Shown: positions 1-7,097, numbered from the stretch's first letter. The stretch: 64,000 bases of DNA from DAOUJW01 sp034422115 (GCA_034422115.1 DAOUJW010000009.1:181825-245824); one strand, 5' to 3'. The notes: generated from the letters alone by a model not told the origin. Numbers and translations are program-made.

Positions 1-89
1 CCGGCGTCCCTGTGCCCCAGGAAGTTGACGCCCTTGACCACTCGTCCGCTCTTCACGTCCAGGCAGGGAATGATGCGCTTGGTTAGCAT
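1..89 (-). CDS. hisF: Imidazole glycerol phosphate synthase subunit HisF (N-terminal fragment)
   Basis: Only the first 29 codons lie in the window; the gene continues past the left edge. The translation reads MLTKRIIPCLDVKSGRVVKG and on to GVNF, the highly conserved start of HisF, including the catalytic Asp of the CLDV motif (Asp11). HisF is the cyclase half of the HisFH complex, making imidazole glycerol phosphate and AICAR in histidine biosynthesis. A TACAAT -10-like hexamer at 99-104 lies only 9 bases upstream of the ATG, so the leader would be very short. Family assignment is secure from the motif; nothing can be said about the rest of the gene. Confidence 0.9.
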   Translation of the reverse strand, partial: MLTKRIIPCLDVKSGRVVKGVNFLGHRDA

Positions 90-135
90 GACCTGCTCAT
101 TGTATCACATCCCTCGCAGACCATTCCCGCACACC

Positions 136-155
136 ATTCCCGCGCAGGCGGGAAT
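136..155. repeat. Short inverted repeat (ATTCCCGC/GCGGGAAT)
   Basis: An 8-bp perfect inverted repeat with a 4-base loop. It belongs to the family of short hairpins of the type ATTCCTGC-loop-GCAGGAAT that recur in this window near 608, 38353, 40951 and 61294-61350. Confidence 0.7.
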
Positions 156-217
156 CCAGGGTGGTGGCTGATCCGGGGCAATATGGTACAATACAGTCAA
201 CTGAGGGGGAAAGCGCA

Positions 218-388
218 ATGACAAACGAGCCTGTAGAACAACGCATGACCATCCTTGAAACGGAGTTCCGCACTGAGCTGAAACATCTGGCTACAAAGGC
301 TGACCTCAAAGCGCTGGAACTGCGTCTCGCCGGTTTGGTGGTGGTTGTAGGAGGTCTTGTTGTGAGTATACTGCGCCTTACTCTATAA
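218..388 (+). CDS. Small coiled-coil plus one-TM membrane protein
   Basis: A 56-residue protein. The ATG at 218 follows a GAGGGGGA ribosome binding site; an in-frame ATG at 161 is less likely because it has no such site and lies upstream of a TACAAT -10-like hexamer at 187-192. Residues 1-36 are charged and amphipathic with a short coiled-coil look (EFRTELKHLATKADLKALEL). Residues ~38-54 are a single hydrophobic segment (LAGLVVVVGGLVVSIL). The architecture resembles small phage XhlA-like or DUF1640-like coiled-coil/TM proteins, but similarity at this length is weak. It stands alone, with a terminator downstream. Function unknown. Confidence 0.6.
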   Translation: MTNEPVEQRMTILETEFRTELKHLATKADLKALELRLAGLVVVVGGLVVSILRLTL

Positions 389-466
389 GAGCGCATTGCA
401 GATACACGGAACGCCAGCCCAAGACGCGCGGTCGACCACGCCGACCAACAAAAGGGCCACTACCTG

Positions 467-493
467 AAACGCCCGCTAGTTTAGCGGGCGTTT
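467..493 (+). terminator. Rho-independent terminator after the small membrane protein
   Basis: A perfect 12-bp stem, AAACGCCCGCTA paired with TAGCGGGCGTTT, with a 3-base loop, followed by GCTTTT. It lies 79 bases downstream of the stop of the 56-residue gene. The A-rich 5' arm also lets it act on the opposite strand. Confidence 0.8.
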
Positions 494-557
494 GCTTTTG
501 GTCCGTAATCCTCTGTTCAAAGGAAGGGTCTGAATAAGTCAGCGGGCGTACCCCAAT

Positions 558-590
558 CCGCTCGCCCTGAGCCTGTCGAAGGGTGAGCGG
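558..590. repeat. Dispersed palindromic repeat, family A (CCGCTCgccctgag...gagcgg)
   Basis: An imperfect palindrome with arms CCGCTC/GAGCGG around the constant core CCTGAGCCTGTCGAAGGG. Near-identical copies in both orientations lie at about 4853, 27984, 29796, 29857, 31822, 31876, 33966, 37496, 37550, 45339 and 46270. It translates to the spurious string LRQAQGER. A REP-like dispersed element. Confidence 0.8.
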
Positions 591-607
591 TAGCGACCGC
601 CCCCTCT

Positions 608-631
608 GGATTCCTGCCTCCACAGGAATGG
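608..631. repeat. Short hairpin repeat GGATTCCTGC/GCAGGAAT type
   Basis: ATTCCTGC-ctcca-CAGGAAT hairpin, the same short family as at 136, 38353, 40951 and 61331. It lies between the family A repeat and the terminator of the S-layer-like gene. Confidence 0.6.
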
Positions 632-638
632 GGCACAA

Positions 639-677
639 CCAAAAGGAGAGGCCCCCTCCTGGTTGGAGGGGGCCTCT
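639..677 (-). terminator. Terminator of the S-layer-like gene
   Basis: A perfect 13-bp stem (AGAGGCCCCCTCC at 647-659, GGAGGGGGCCTCT at 665-677) with a 5-base loop. Read on the minus strand it follows the stop codon of the S-layer-like gene by 36 bases and is followed by CCTTTTGG. The U-run is short but the stem is very strong. Confidence 0.75.
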
Positions 678-713
678 CTGTTTGCTCCGATTTTCCGCTG
701 TTTCCGGGTCTGG

Positions 714-3700
714 CTACGGAGTCAGTACTGCGTCGTACAGAGCGTACACCAGGTAACCCTTACCCTCTTCAATCTCCAGCGGATTGTCTTCGGCGTCAAA
801 CCCGCCCTTGCGGAGCACCGTCCAGCCAACGCCCGGGGTCGGGTCGTAGGTGTAGGCCACCGACCAGCCGATGCTGCCGAGGTACAGGTCTATCTCAGCC
901 GACGTGTCACCGGACACGGACCAGAAGCCGATGGCGTTGTAACCCTGCCTGACCGGTATGACCGGGGGCAGGTCGCCGGCGGCCTGCAGCTTCACCTTGA
1001 CGGTTACGCTGGCCGTGCTGTTTATGAAGTAGGCCTTGCCGGGCTCAATGGCGCTTATGTCGCCGCTGAACATTCCCGTCTCAAGGTCCTTGCTGGACCG
1101 CAGCCACGGGTTCTCGCCCGCAAGCTCCAGCGCCCTGTCGTAGGTCGACACTGAGGTTATGGCCGCGTCAGCCAGCATGGTGTCAATGTCTCCACCGTCA
1201 CCCATGGGCATACCGGGTATGGAGATGAAGTTCTGGCCCGGTCGCAGCGTCAGCGTGAAGGGCTTGGCCTCCACCACCTCGAAGTCCGTATTCGCCGTGA
1301 CTGAGTTGCCGCTCTGGTCCACGCCGGTCACCTTGATGTTGTACTCGCCCGGCGTCAGGTCAATTGCCAGGGTGCGCTGGGCGCACTTGTCCTGGGGAAC
1401 CGGGTCGGCGTCCGCCTCGGCGGCATGGTCGTCACAGGTCACCTCACTGCCGAACACCTGGGTCACGTCATCCGTGACAACCGAGTCGTCCGCCAGATTG
1501 GTCAGCGTCAGGGCAGTGACCTCCACCTTGCGGTACTTGTCGCCCGCGTGCTCGTCCTCGTCAAACTCCATCACTATCCAGACCGCGCCCTCCTGGGGCT
1601 TGTCTGCCGCCGTACTCGTATCCAGGTCCTTGCCGCCGGCGCTCTTGAACACCAGCTTGGGCGGGGCGGAGTCAACCTGGAAGCTGACAAAGTCGGTCTC
1701 GGTGGCGGCAAATCCCTTCTTGGCCTCGTTGCCTGCCGAGTCGCTCGCCGTAACCGCCACGTACCTTATGCTGGCCTGGCCGGGAGTGTTCTTGAAAGTG
1801 CCCGTCCAAGTGGTCAGGCCGCCAACCTGCAGCGACACCGGCTGAGTTGCGGGTGAGACCAGGTCTTCGCCCTTCTCAGGCTTGGTTTGGGTCAACTGCA
1901 CCTCCGGGTTGGTGCGGAGGTTCTCATCGGAGGAGATCGTCAATGTGATCTCGTCCTTGGCTATGTCCGCCGATGGGGTGACGGTCAGCACTGGGGCCAG
2001 CCCGTCACTGATGCTCGCAAGCCGCCCCTCGGTGCGGGTGTTGCCGGCCCTGTCCTTCACCTCGCCTACCAGCTCCACCTCGGGCCGGGCGTCGGAGTCC
2101 AGCGCCCCCACCTGCAGGTATACGGCCGTTCCCTTGTCAATCTCCTGTGTCCCGTCCGTGTGATCCACGGAGTTTATCTTGTAGTCCAAGGGCATTGCGC
2201 CGTCCACGTGGAAGTCAGAGGCGCTCACCGTGGCGGGGTCCAGGGGCGCTCCCCCATCGCCAACATTGAAGGCAGCCCGCACCCAGGTATTCTGGTTCGG
2301 CCGCTCGGTCTCCTTGTTGGTCCCGCTGGTAACTCCCGGGTTCCTGAGGGATACGCCTGTCTTTCCGCTGGACAGGGTGGGCGCCCGTGTGTCCACCGTG
2401 AACTTGAAGGCGTTGTCCGCGGTCCCGGCGTTAAAGGCCGCCGCTCCCCTAGGCGCTTCATTCACGCCCACAGGCCCTGTGCCGCAGGCTGGGTTATCCC
2501 CTCCGCAGGCTCCTGACTGGCCATCCGCCCGCTTGTTGCTGTCCACTATATCCCTGGGGGGAACGTTCCCGACCTTGTCCTCCACCCCCACAAACCACTG
2601 CTTCGTGCCTTCCGAGATGGTTCCCGCGGCAGCCGCCGTCACCCTGTAGCCGTTCTCAATGGGCGACTCCACGGCCGCGCTCCGGGAAAGCCCTGTGGTC
2701 CTGTTGTCGATAGACAACTCAATGAAAGCCGGATCCACGCCAGCCCCCGTGTCCGTCACCTCTGCGCTCATGGTGACCGTGGCCACGTTGGTGTAGAAGT
2801 TGTGGGAAGGGCTGATCAGAGTCACCACCGGCGCTTCCAGGTCCACCGTGGCGGACTTGGAGACAGCGGCGGAGGGATCGGCGTCCCGGTAGGTCACGTT
2901 GATTATGTCGTCGTGCCTCGCCGGGATGGCCTTCGCCAACAAGGCCTCAGCCTCGCTGTCGGTTGTCAAGCCCAAATCGTCGAGGGTGTTACTGTCCGTC
3001 ACCCTAGACCACAGAGAGCGGTCGCCCGTGTCGTCCGTGCCACTCAGGCCGTTGGTGTTGTTCAACTCTCCAATGGTGACCTTTTCATCACCGTTGCCAT
3101 TATTAGCCACCGCGTCGTTCATCATATCTTTCGACTCGGTGACTATTTTGCTGTGGTCATCCTGGCTGAAGACGACAACCTCGGCCTCGAAGACGTCTGT
3201 GGCGGGCCCCGTCTCGTCAATAGCCAGCCTGACGTCCCCGGCGGAGGCGGAGTTCAGCGTAACCATGCTCTTGTCCGCGGCGTAGCTGTCTTCCACGTCA
3301 TAGCCGAATGATACGATGACAGCGCCTGCCACGCTTCCAGTTGTGGTGACCGTATCACCAGAGGTCGTGCTGACGTTCACCTGGTTATTGACGGTGCTGT
3401 AGTCTGAATCGCCAGATGCTCCAAACCTCACCCTCGTTTCTTCGAGGTCTATAGGAGTACCGCCGGCGAAATCAAACTCGGTGATCTTGAAAGTTATGGA
3501 CACGCTGTTTTCTGCGTCCTGGGGCGCCAGGCCCTTAACAATAACCGCGACAATTCCCTCTCCAGGCGCTGCGCGCCCGTCGACCCCGCCACCTAATGGC
3601 AAACCGCTGGCGACATCCGAGCTGCCCTGCTGGACAATCTGGTACCACGGCCCACCTCCGGCGTTGGCAGGAGCGGCAGCGTTATCGGTAGAACGCACGG

Positions 3701-4373
3701 CGGTGCGTCCGTTCACCACAACGCTCATTATGTCATTGGTACCAATTTCGCCCACACCGGACGCTGTGCCGCTCTGCAGGTCCCTGGCAACTGCCATGTC
3801 CTTCAGGTCGAACCTGTACCCGTTGTCGGCTGTCTCATCGCCATTGGCCGCGTTGCCGTCGGAATCCAGCGTGGTATCAGCGCCGGGCACCTCTGTGGCG
3901 TCGCCCGCATCTGCGCAATCCGGACCGCCTGTATATGCGTCTGTCACCGGATCAGCGTCGCGGAGCAAAATTTGCGCATCAGTTATGCGCTGCTTTGCGG
4001 TATCCCCCGAATTCTCATTACGGGTACCATCGGTGTTATTGTAGTCGTGGTCACAAATTGGATTGTTCAAACCACCGTCGAACCTCTGGGTGCGCTCCTT
4101 CTCGCCCGCAACCACGAAATCATCACCCAGCTCCAGTCCGGGGCCGGTAGCCGTTAGGGATCGCGCCGTCCCTCTACGCAATGGAGTCAGGTCGGCGTCC
4201 GTGACCTTGATGGTTACAATGTTGTCATCCGTCTGGTCGGAGAAGTACTTCCCCTTCTCCCCGCCGCTGAGGGTCACCGTGCCGGCAACCGCGCCCGCAG
4301 AGGCGAGCGGCACCAGGGCCACAAGCAGTCCCAGGACTGCCAGAATCACTATGAATCTACCTTGTATCTTCAC
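714..4373 (-). CDS. Large secreted S-layer-like protein with Ig-like repeats
   Basis: A 1219-residue exported protein. It starts with GTG at 4373 after an AAGGGGG ribosome binding site. Residues 1-26 form a clear Sec signal peptide (MKIQGRF, a hydrophobic core, then LASA before the cleavage point). The mature protein is rich in Asp, Thr, Gly and Ala and poor in Cys. It has repeated beta-sandwich-like blocks with recurring LxSPSHNFYTN, DTGAGVD, VDSAPPKL and ITGVDQSGN type strings, typical of bacterial Ig-like or cadherin-like folds. Residues ~1045-1219 form a distinct C-terminal module (LTLRPGQNFISIPG... GYNAIGFWSV...). The gene is monocistronic with its own promoters and terminator. A cell-surface or S-layer role is inferred from composition, size and the export signal, not from a named family. 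Confidence 0.6.
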   Translation of the reverse strand: MKIQGRFIVILAVLGLLVALVPLASAGAVAGTVTLSGGEKGKYFSDQTDDNIVTIKVTDADLTPLRRGTARSLTATGPGLELGDDFVVAGEKERTQRFDGGLNNPICDHDYNNTDGTRNENSGDTAKQRITDAQILLRDADPVTDAYTGGPDCADAGDATEVPGADTTLDSDGNAANGDETADNGYRFDLKDMAVARDLQSGTASGVGEIGTNDIMSVVVNGRTAVRSTDNAAAPANAGGGPWYQIVQQGSSDVASGLPLGGGVDGRAAPGEGIVAVIVKGLAPQDAENSVSITFKITEFDFAGGTPIDLEETRVRFGASGDSDYSTVNNQVNVSTTSGDTVTTTGSVAGAVIVSFGYDVEDSYAADKSMVTLNSASAGDVRLAIDETGPATDVFEAEVVVFSQDDHSKIVTESKDMMNDAVANNGNGDEKVTIGELNNTNGLSGTDDTGDRSLWSRVTDSNTLDDLGLTTDSEAEALLAKAIPARHDDIINVTYRDADPSAAVSKSATVDLEAPVVTLISPSHNFYTNVATVTMSAEVTDTGAGVDPAFIELSIDNRTTGLSRSAAVESPIENGYRVTAAAAGTISEGTKQWFVGVEDKVGNVPPRDIVDSNKRADGQSGACGGDNPACGTGPVGVNEAPRGAAAFNAGTADNAFKFTVDTRAPTLSSGKTGVSLRNPGVTSGTNKETERPNQNTWVRAAFNVGDGGAPLDPATVSASDFHVDGAMPLDYKINSVDHTDGTQEIDKGTAVYLQVGALDSDARPEVELVGEVKDRAGNTRTEGRLASISDGLAPVLTVTPSADIAKDEITLTISSDENLRTNPEVQLTQTKPEKGEDLVSPATQPVSLQVGGLTTWTGTFKNTPGQASIRYVAVTASDSAGNEAKKGFAATETDFVSFQVDSAPPKLVFKSAGGKDLDTSTAADKPQEGAVWIVMEFDEDEHAGDKYRKVEVTALTLTNLADDSVVTDDVTQVFGSEVTCDDHAAEADADPVPQDKCAQRTLAIDLTPGEYNIKVTGVDQSGNSVTANTDFEVVEAKPFTLTLRPGQNFISIPGMPMGDGGDIDTMLADAAITSVSTYDRALELAGENPWLRSSKDLETGMFSGDISAIEPGKAYFINSTASVTVKVKLQAAGDLPPVIPVRQGYNAIGFWSVSGDTSAEIDLYLGSIGWSVAYTYDPTPGVGWTVLRKGGFDAEDNPLEIEEGKGYLVYALYDAVLTP

Positions 4374-4403
4374 TTATACCCCCTTATGCACCCGGAAATG
4401 TCT

Positions 4404-4459
4404 ACGGGTTTTTTCAAATTTCCTCGGCCTTGCCACGCGCCAAACCCGTGAAAGCGTGG
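4404..4459 (-). promoter_or_regulatory. Structured 5' leader with possible H-type pseudoknot
   Basis: In the transcript of the S-layer-like gene, stem A pairs CCACGC with GCGTGG (positions 4454-4459 and 4433-4438). The loop of stem A carries ACGGGTTT (4442-4449), which is exactly complementary to AAACCCGT at 4404-4411, about 30 bases before the GTG start. The two helices interlock, so they form either a pseudoknot or mutually exclusive hairpins. I cannot match it to a named riboswitch class. It could be an RNA-stabilising or regulatory leader. Confidence 0.4.
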
Positions 4460-4562
4460 GCTTCCCGGGAGTTGTAGCTGGGCCTGCTCTTGTCAGGTTA
4501 TCGGATGAATACGTAGATAAGTCCATAAACTTCCCGTTCCTTTCGCGGTTAAACCCTCCAAT

Positions 4563-4591
4563 CTTTTACACCATCAATATGCCGTTGTCAA
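4563..4591 (-). promoter_or_regulatory. Candidate sigma70 promoter for the S-layer-like gene (proximal)
   Basis: On the minus strand: TTGACA (4591-4586), 17-base spacer, TAAAAG (4568-4563). The -35 is perfect, the -10 matches 4 of 6. It lies ~190 bases upstream of the GTG start. Confidence 0.45.
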
Positions 4592-4725
4592 CCCCTCAAC
4601 AGAGGGATTTGCGCGCAACAGGGGCGGTTCCCTCCCTATTGTTGCGCAATCGTAACATCCGGCCCGGCCTGCTTGTCCTGGGCCGCGGCCTGGGGGCCTT
4701 CCGCCCCTCTTGGATACCGCAGAGA

Positions 4726-4755
4726 ATGATATAGCAACGCCAATTTCCTTGTCAA
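4726..4755 (-). promoter_or_regulatory. Candidate sigma70 promoter for the S-layer-like gene (distal)
   Basis: On the minus strand: TTGACA (4755-4750), 18-base spacer, TATCAT (4731-4726). Perfect -35 and a 5 of 6 -10. It is the best promoter match in the gap and would give a ~350-base leader. Confidence 0.5.
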
Positions 4756-4844
4756 CGATTTCAGAGGTCGGTTGACGGGCAAATCGCAAAGACCAAAGGG
4801 GCCGCTCATCCACGCAGGATTGGTCTGACCAAGTCCACCGACGC

Positions 4845-4890
4845 TCCCCAATCCGCTCGCCCTGAGCCCGTCGAAGGGTCCCGACCGGGC
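4845..4890. repeat. Dispersed repeat, family A (degenerate copy)
   Basis: CCCCAATCCGCTCGCCCTGA followed by the CCGTCGAAGGG core, as in the copy at 551-590. The right arm is degenerate. It sits just downstream of the HEPN-like gene cluster. Confidence 0.6.
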
Positions 4891-4909
4891 GGCGCTCCCC
4901 ATACGCCGT

Positions 4910-5284
4910 CTACTGCGAAGCTCCCCCGTCCAGCAGCGCCTCAACCTTCCCCACAAAGCGCGCCGCCTGCTCAACAACGCGCGTCACCCTGTCCTGAGCC
5001 AGCCAGTCCTCGTAGAAGTTGACGTGAAGCTCATTGGCCGCCGCAAACAGGTCTCCAAGCTCCTCGTCCCCGGTCTCCTCAACCAGCTGACCAACAACGC
5101 GATACAGCTGCCTGTGCGTCTGGTGGTTCCAGCCCTGGCGCGTCTCCGCCACTGCCTTCACAATCAGCGCCGCCGCTCCCCAGCCCTTCTCGGAAGCCTG
5201 GCACAAGTCGCCCTCCCGAAGATGCTCACGCGCCTTCTCCATATATGCCCTGCTCCGGTCTCGATACATCAACTGGTCCACCAT
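4910..5284 (-). CDS. PaREP1/HEPN-like helical protein (fourth in array)
   Basis: A 124-residue, mostly helical protein. The N-terminal half carries ARE(H)LREGDLCQASEKGWGAAALIVKAVAE, the pattern of PaREP1-type and other HEPN-superfamily proteins, in which a helix ends in an aromatic-rich WGAA turn. The second half has ELHVNFYEDWL where HEPN nucleases carry Rx4-6H; here the His is kept but the Arg is missing (AANELH), so RNase activity is doubtful. It is closely related to the adjacent upstream gene, 11 bases away, and is last in a five-gene minus-strand cluster. No nucleotidyltransferase (MNT) partner is nearby. Function unknown; RNA binding or toxin-like regulation is inference from the family. 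Confidence 0.6.
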   Translation of the reverse strand: MVDQLMYRDRSRAYMEKAREHLREGDLCQASEKGWGAAALIVKAVAETRQGWNHQTHRQLYRVVGQLVEETGDEELGDLFAAANELHVNFYEDWLAQDRVTRVVEQAARFVGKVEALLDGGASQ

Positions 5285-5295
5285 CGCCTGCCTCC

Positions 5296-5664
5296 TTACG
5301 ACGACCGCCTGTCCAGCAGCGCCTCAACCTTCCCCACGAAGCGCGCCACGTCCTGCAGGGACCTCTCCACAAGATCGACAGTCAGCCAGCCCTCGTAGAA
5401 GTGGGTGTGCAGATGGTTCGCTACGGCGTAGAGGGTCCTGATCTCATCGTCCCCGGTCTCCTCAACAATCCTCACAATGGCGCCGCTCAATAGCCAATGG
5501 CTGCCGTGCTCCCAACCCCGCGCCTCCGCCAACGCCTTGACCATCTGCGATGCCGCTCCCCACCCCTTCTCCGCCGCCTGCATATCGTCTCCCTCGGCAA
5601 ACTCCCTGTTGGCCTGCTCCAGGTACACCCTGCTCTGCTCCCTATGTACAAGCCTGCTTACCAT
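5296..5664 (-). CDS. PaREP1/HEPN-like helical protein (third in array)
   Basis: A 122-residue paralogue of the preceding (downstream) gene. They share the REQSRVYLEQAN-like first helix, AAEKGWGAASQMVKALAEARGW, an EETGDDE segment and the near-identical ending ARFVGKVEALLD. At the HEPN motif position it reads ANHLHTHFYEGWL, again with the His but without the upstream Arg. The gene lies 11 bases from both neighbours, so co-transcription is likely. The two were probably produced by tandem duplication long ago, because identity is clearly partial. Function unknown. Confidence 0.6.
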   Translation of the reverse strand: MVSRLVHREQSRVYLEQANREFAEGDDMQAAEKGWGAASQMVKALAEARGWEHGSHWLLSGAIVRIVEETGDDEIRTLYAVANHLHTHFYEGWLTVDLVERSLQDVARFVGKVEALLDRRSS

Positions 5665-5675
5665 CGCTCGCCTCC

Positions 5676-6062
5676 TTAAGGCCCTTGGGCCAACCGCTCA
5701 GCGTCCCGTATGTAGTCCGATGTCTGGTTGACCAACATCGCAATATCCGCCGGGTTGTAGTAGTCGTGGTAAAAGCACTCGCCATGAAGCACCGTCTGCC
5801 GATCGGAGTAGCGGAGTCGGAGGTCCCACAGCGATGGATCGCTCATTGAGAGGGACCGCAACTTCCGGCCCGCCGCGGTGGAGGTGGTCGGCCCCTCGCC
5901 CGTGCGGACCAGGACCAACGCCTCCGTAGCGCGCAGCGTGGCGCACCAGGCCTTCTCCGCCGCGTCCCGGATGTCGCCGGCCGCCATCTGCGACAGAGCG
6001 GCCTCTCCCATACGGCGCGCATCGGCAAAGATGCGGGCGGCTTCGGCTTCAACGGTGGTCAT
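5676..6062 (-). CDS. HEPN-domain protein with Rx4H motif (second in array)
   Basis: A 128-residue helical protein. The N-terminal ~65 residues (MTTVEAEAARIFADARRMGE and on) are identical to those of the next gene upstream, while the C-terminal half differs. It carries RQTVLHGECFYHDY, matching the Rx4-6H catalytic motif of HEPN ribonucleases, and AAEKAWCATLRATEALVL resembling the WGAA helix of its two downstream neighbours. The start ATG at 6062 follows GGGAG by 6 bases. It lies 11 bases upstream of the next gene and has its own copied promoter region. An RNase or toxin role is inferred from the motif only. Confidence 0.65.
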   Translation of the reverse strand: MTTVEAEAARIFADARRMGEAALSQMAAGDIRDAAEKAWCATLRATEALVLVRTGEGPTTSTAAGRKLRSLSMSDPSLWDLRLRYSDRQTVLHGECFYHDYYNPADIAMLVNQTSDYIRDAERLAQGP

Positions 6063-6132
6063 CAGCTACTCCCAGGTCGTTTCTTGAACAGATTGTAGCA
6101 CGCGCAGGCCTACAGCGTCAGTTCAGGCGCGG
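5863..6132. repeat. Tandem duplication, copy A
   Basis: About 270 bases nearly identical to ~6330-6600. It covers the 5' half of the HEPN-like gene, its leader and promoter, and the last codons of the retropepsin-like gene as a non-functional remnant (CAGCGTCAGTTCAGGCGCGG at 6113-6132). The remnant shows this copy derives from the one at 6330-6600. Confidence 0.85.
6092..6121 (-). promoter_or_regulatory. Candidate promoter of the second HEPN-like gene
   Basis: On the minus strand: CTGACG, 18-base spacer, TACAAT (6097-6092). The whole element is duplicated at 6560-6589. It would give a ~30-base leader. Confidence 0.35.
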
Positions 6133-6142
6133 GGAAGCGGTA

Positions 6143-6529
6143 CTAAGGCCCCTGGGCCAACCGCTCAGCGTCCCGGATGTAGTCCCCAGTCTCGTTTATC
6201 AGGCGTCCCGTCTCCTCCGGGTCGCAATAGTCGTGGTAGAAGCACTCGCCGTGAAGTATGGCCTGGCGCACAAGGTAGCTGTCTCGTAGGTTCAGCAGCG
6301 ATGAGTCGCCCAATGAGAGGGCGCGCAGCCTCCGGCCCGCCGCGGTGGAGGTGGTCGGCCCCTCGCCCGTGCGGACCAGGACCAACGCCTCCGTAGCGCG
6401 CAACGTGGCGCACCAGGCCTTCTCCGCCGCGTCCCGGATGTCGCCGGCCGCCATCTGCGACAGGGCGGCTTCTCCCATACGGCGCGCATCGGCAAAGATG
6501 CGGGCGGCTTCGGCTTCAACGGTGGTCAT
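6143..6529 (-). CDS. HEPN-domain protein with Rx4H motif (first in array)
   Basis: A 128-residue paralogue with an N-terminal ~65 residues identical to its downstream neighbour. The C-terminal half is diverged (RALSLGDSSLLNLRDSYLVR) but keeps the Rx4H motif in RQAILHGECFYHDYCDPEE, plus the ending NETGDYIRDAERLAQGP. Near-identity of the 5' halves and leaders against divergent 3' halves suggests recent duplication or gene conversion of the 5' half. It follows the retropepsin-like gene on the same strand after 48 bases. A HEPN ribonuclease role is inferred; no cognate antitoxin is recognisable unless one of the neighbours serves. Confidence 0.65.
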   Translation of the reverse strand: MTTVEAEAARIFADARRMGEAALSQMAAGDIRDAAEKAWCATLRATEALVLVRTGEGPTTSTAAGRRLRALSLGDSSLLNLRDSYLVRQAILHGECFYHDYCDPEETGRLINETGDYIRDAERLAQGP

Positions 6530-6600
6530 CAGCTACTCCCAGGTCGTTTCTTGAATGGAATTGTAGCACGAGCAGGCCTACAGCGTCAGTTCAGGCGCGG
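6330..6600. repeat. Tandem duplication, copy B (parent)
   Basis: The parent of the copy at 5863-6132. It includes the genuine 3' end of the retropepsin-like gene, the intergenic promoter and the 5' half of the first HEPN-like gene. Offset between copies is 467 bases. Confidence 0.85.
6560..6589 (-). promoter_or_regulatory. Candidate promoter of the first HEPN-like gene
   Basis: On the minus strand: CTGACG (6589-6584), 18-base spacer, TACAAT (6565-6560). It partly overlaps the 3' end of the retropepsin-like gene. Confidence 0.35.
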
Positions 6601-6964
6601 GAATCAGCTCGTGGTGCGTCGTATCGGCAATCAACCCAAAGGATTGAAGCGTAACGGCCCCCAGGAGATATCGGTCAGGAGGCCCGAATATCACAAGGCT
6701 GGTGCGCTCCCTGACCTCGGAAGCGGGGCGGCCGTTGCCTCCATCAACCCCAATACGGAACAGCATCTCCCCAACCGGCAGCGCCTGCCTCCTGCCGTCC
6801 GCCAGGGTGAACTCGTTCTCCTCAATGGGGCTTACTCCCAGTTCATGCAGCAGAGCAGCCGGCAGCATCGAGTACGTCGCACCCGTATCCACCAGCGCCG
6901 TCACTTCCTTGAAGGGGCCGGACTTGTCCCGCCCCACTGAAACCGTCGTCACAAAAGTGCCCAT
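6578..6964 (-). CDS. Retropepsin-like aspartyl protease family protein
   Basis: A 128-residue single-lobe aspartyl protease fold. The catalytic signature is LVDTGATYSMLP (Asp26-Thr-Gly), followed by FTLADGRRQALPVGE and the second psi-loop region YLLGAVTLQSFGL, as in bacterial clan AA (retropepsin-like) proteins that act as dimers. No signal peptide or membrane segment is present, so it is probably cytosolic. It is first in a five-gene minus-strand cluster with the HEPN-like genes. A paralogue sits at 36974-37369. Proteolytic activity is family inference; substrate unknown. Confidence 0.75.
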   Translation of the reverse strand: MGTFVTTVSVGRDKSGPFKEVTALVDTGATYSMLPAALLHELGVSPIEENEFTLADGRRQALPVGEMLFRIGVDGGNGRPASEVRERTSLVIFGPPDRYLLGAVTLQSFGLIADTTHHELIPAPELTL

Positions 6965-7068
6965 GCCAAGCGTCTCCTCTCGTGAGCATTATACGACACG
7001 CTGCCGGGTCGGCATAGGGCGAACGCAGATCAGCAGGCTCGCCCCGCCCTCACACCCCACCATCGCGC

Positions 7069-7097
7069 TTGTTATTTCCTATTAACAATGGTATACT
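7069..7097 (+). promoter_or_regulatory. Promoter of the nusA operon
   Basis: TTGTTA (7069-7074), 17-base spacer, TATACT (7092-7097). An inverted repeat TTGTTA/TAACAA overlaps the -35 and spacer. It is placed so that the transcript begins just before the hairpin at 7120-7142. Confidence 0.55.

Larger units (their letters stand above)
4374..4909. other. Long intergenic region upstream of the S-layer-like gene
   Basis: This 536-base gap holds no convincing gene; open frames here have no ribosome binding site and overlap a repeat. From right to left on the minus strand it contains a family A repeat, two sigma70-like promoters and a structured leader with two interlocking stems (separate entries). 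A ~190-370-base untranslated leader before the surface protein gene is the simplest reading. Confidence 0.6.

Noticed and set aside
378..638. Minus-strand frame of 86 codons containing LRQAQGER
   Set aside because: It is a translation of the family A repeat and the terminator region, with no ribosome binding site. The same peptide string appears wherever the repeat occurs.
4381..4480. Cyclic di-GMP (GEMM) riboswitch before the S-layer-like gene
   Set aside because: The conserved GEMM core with its GNRA loop and receptor is not present; only the two generic stems are supported.
4574..4977. Overlapping minus-strand frames of 79 and 113 codons
   Set aside because: They span a repeat, the two promoters and the end of the HEPN-like gene. 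Composition is Arg/Gly/Pro shadow-like and no start signal is present.
5676..6529. HEPN-MNT toxin-antitoxin pair
   Set aside because: No nucleotidyltransferase with a GSxxxxxxxxDxD motif is encoded next to the HEPN-like genes.
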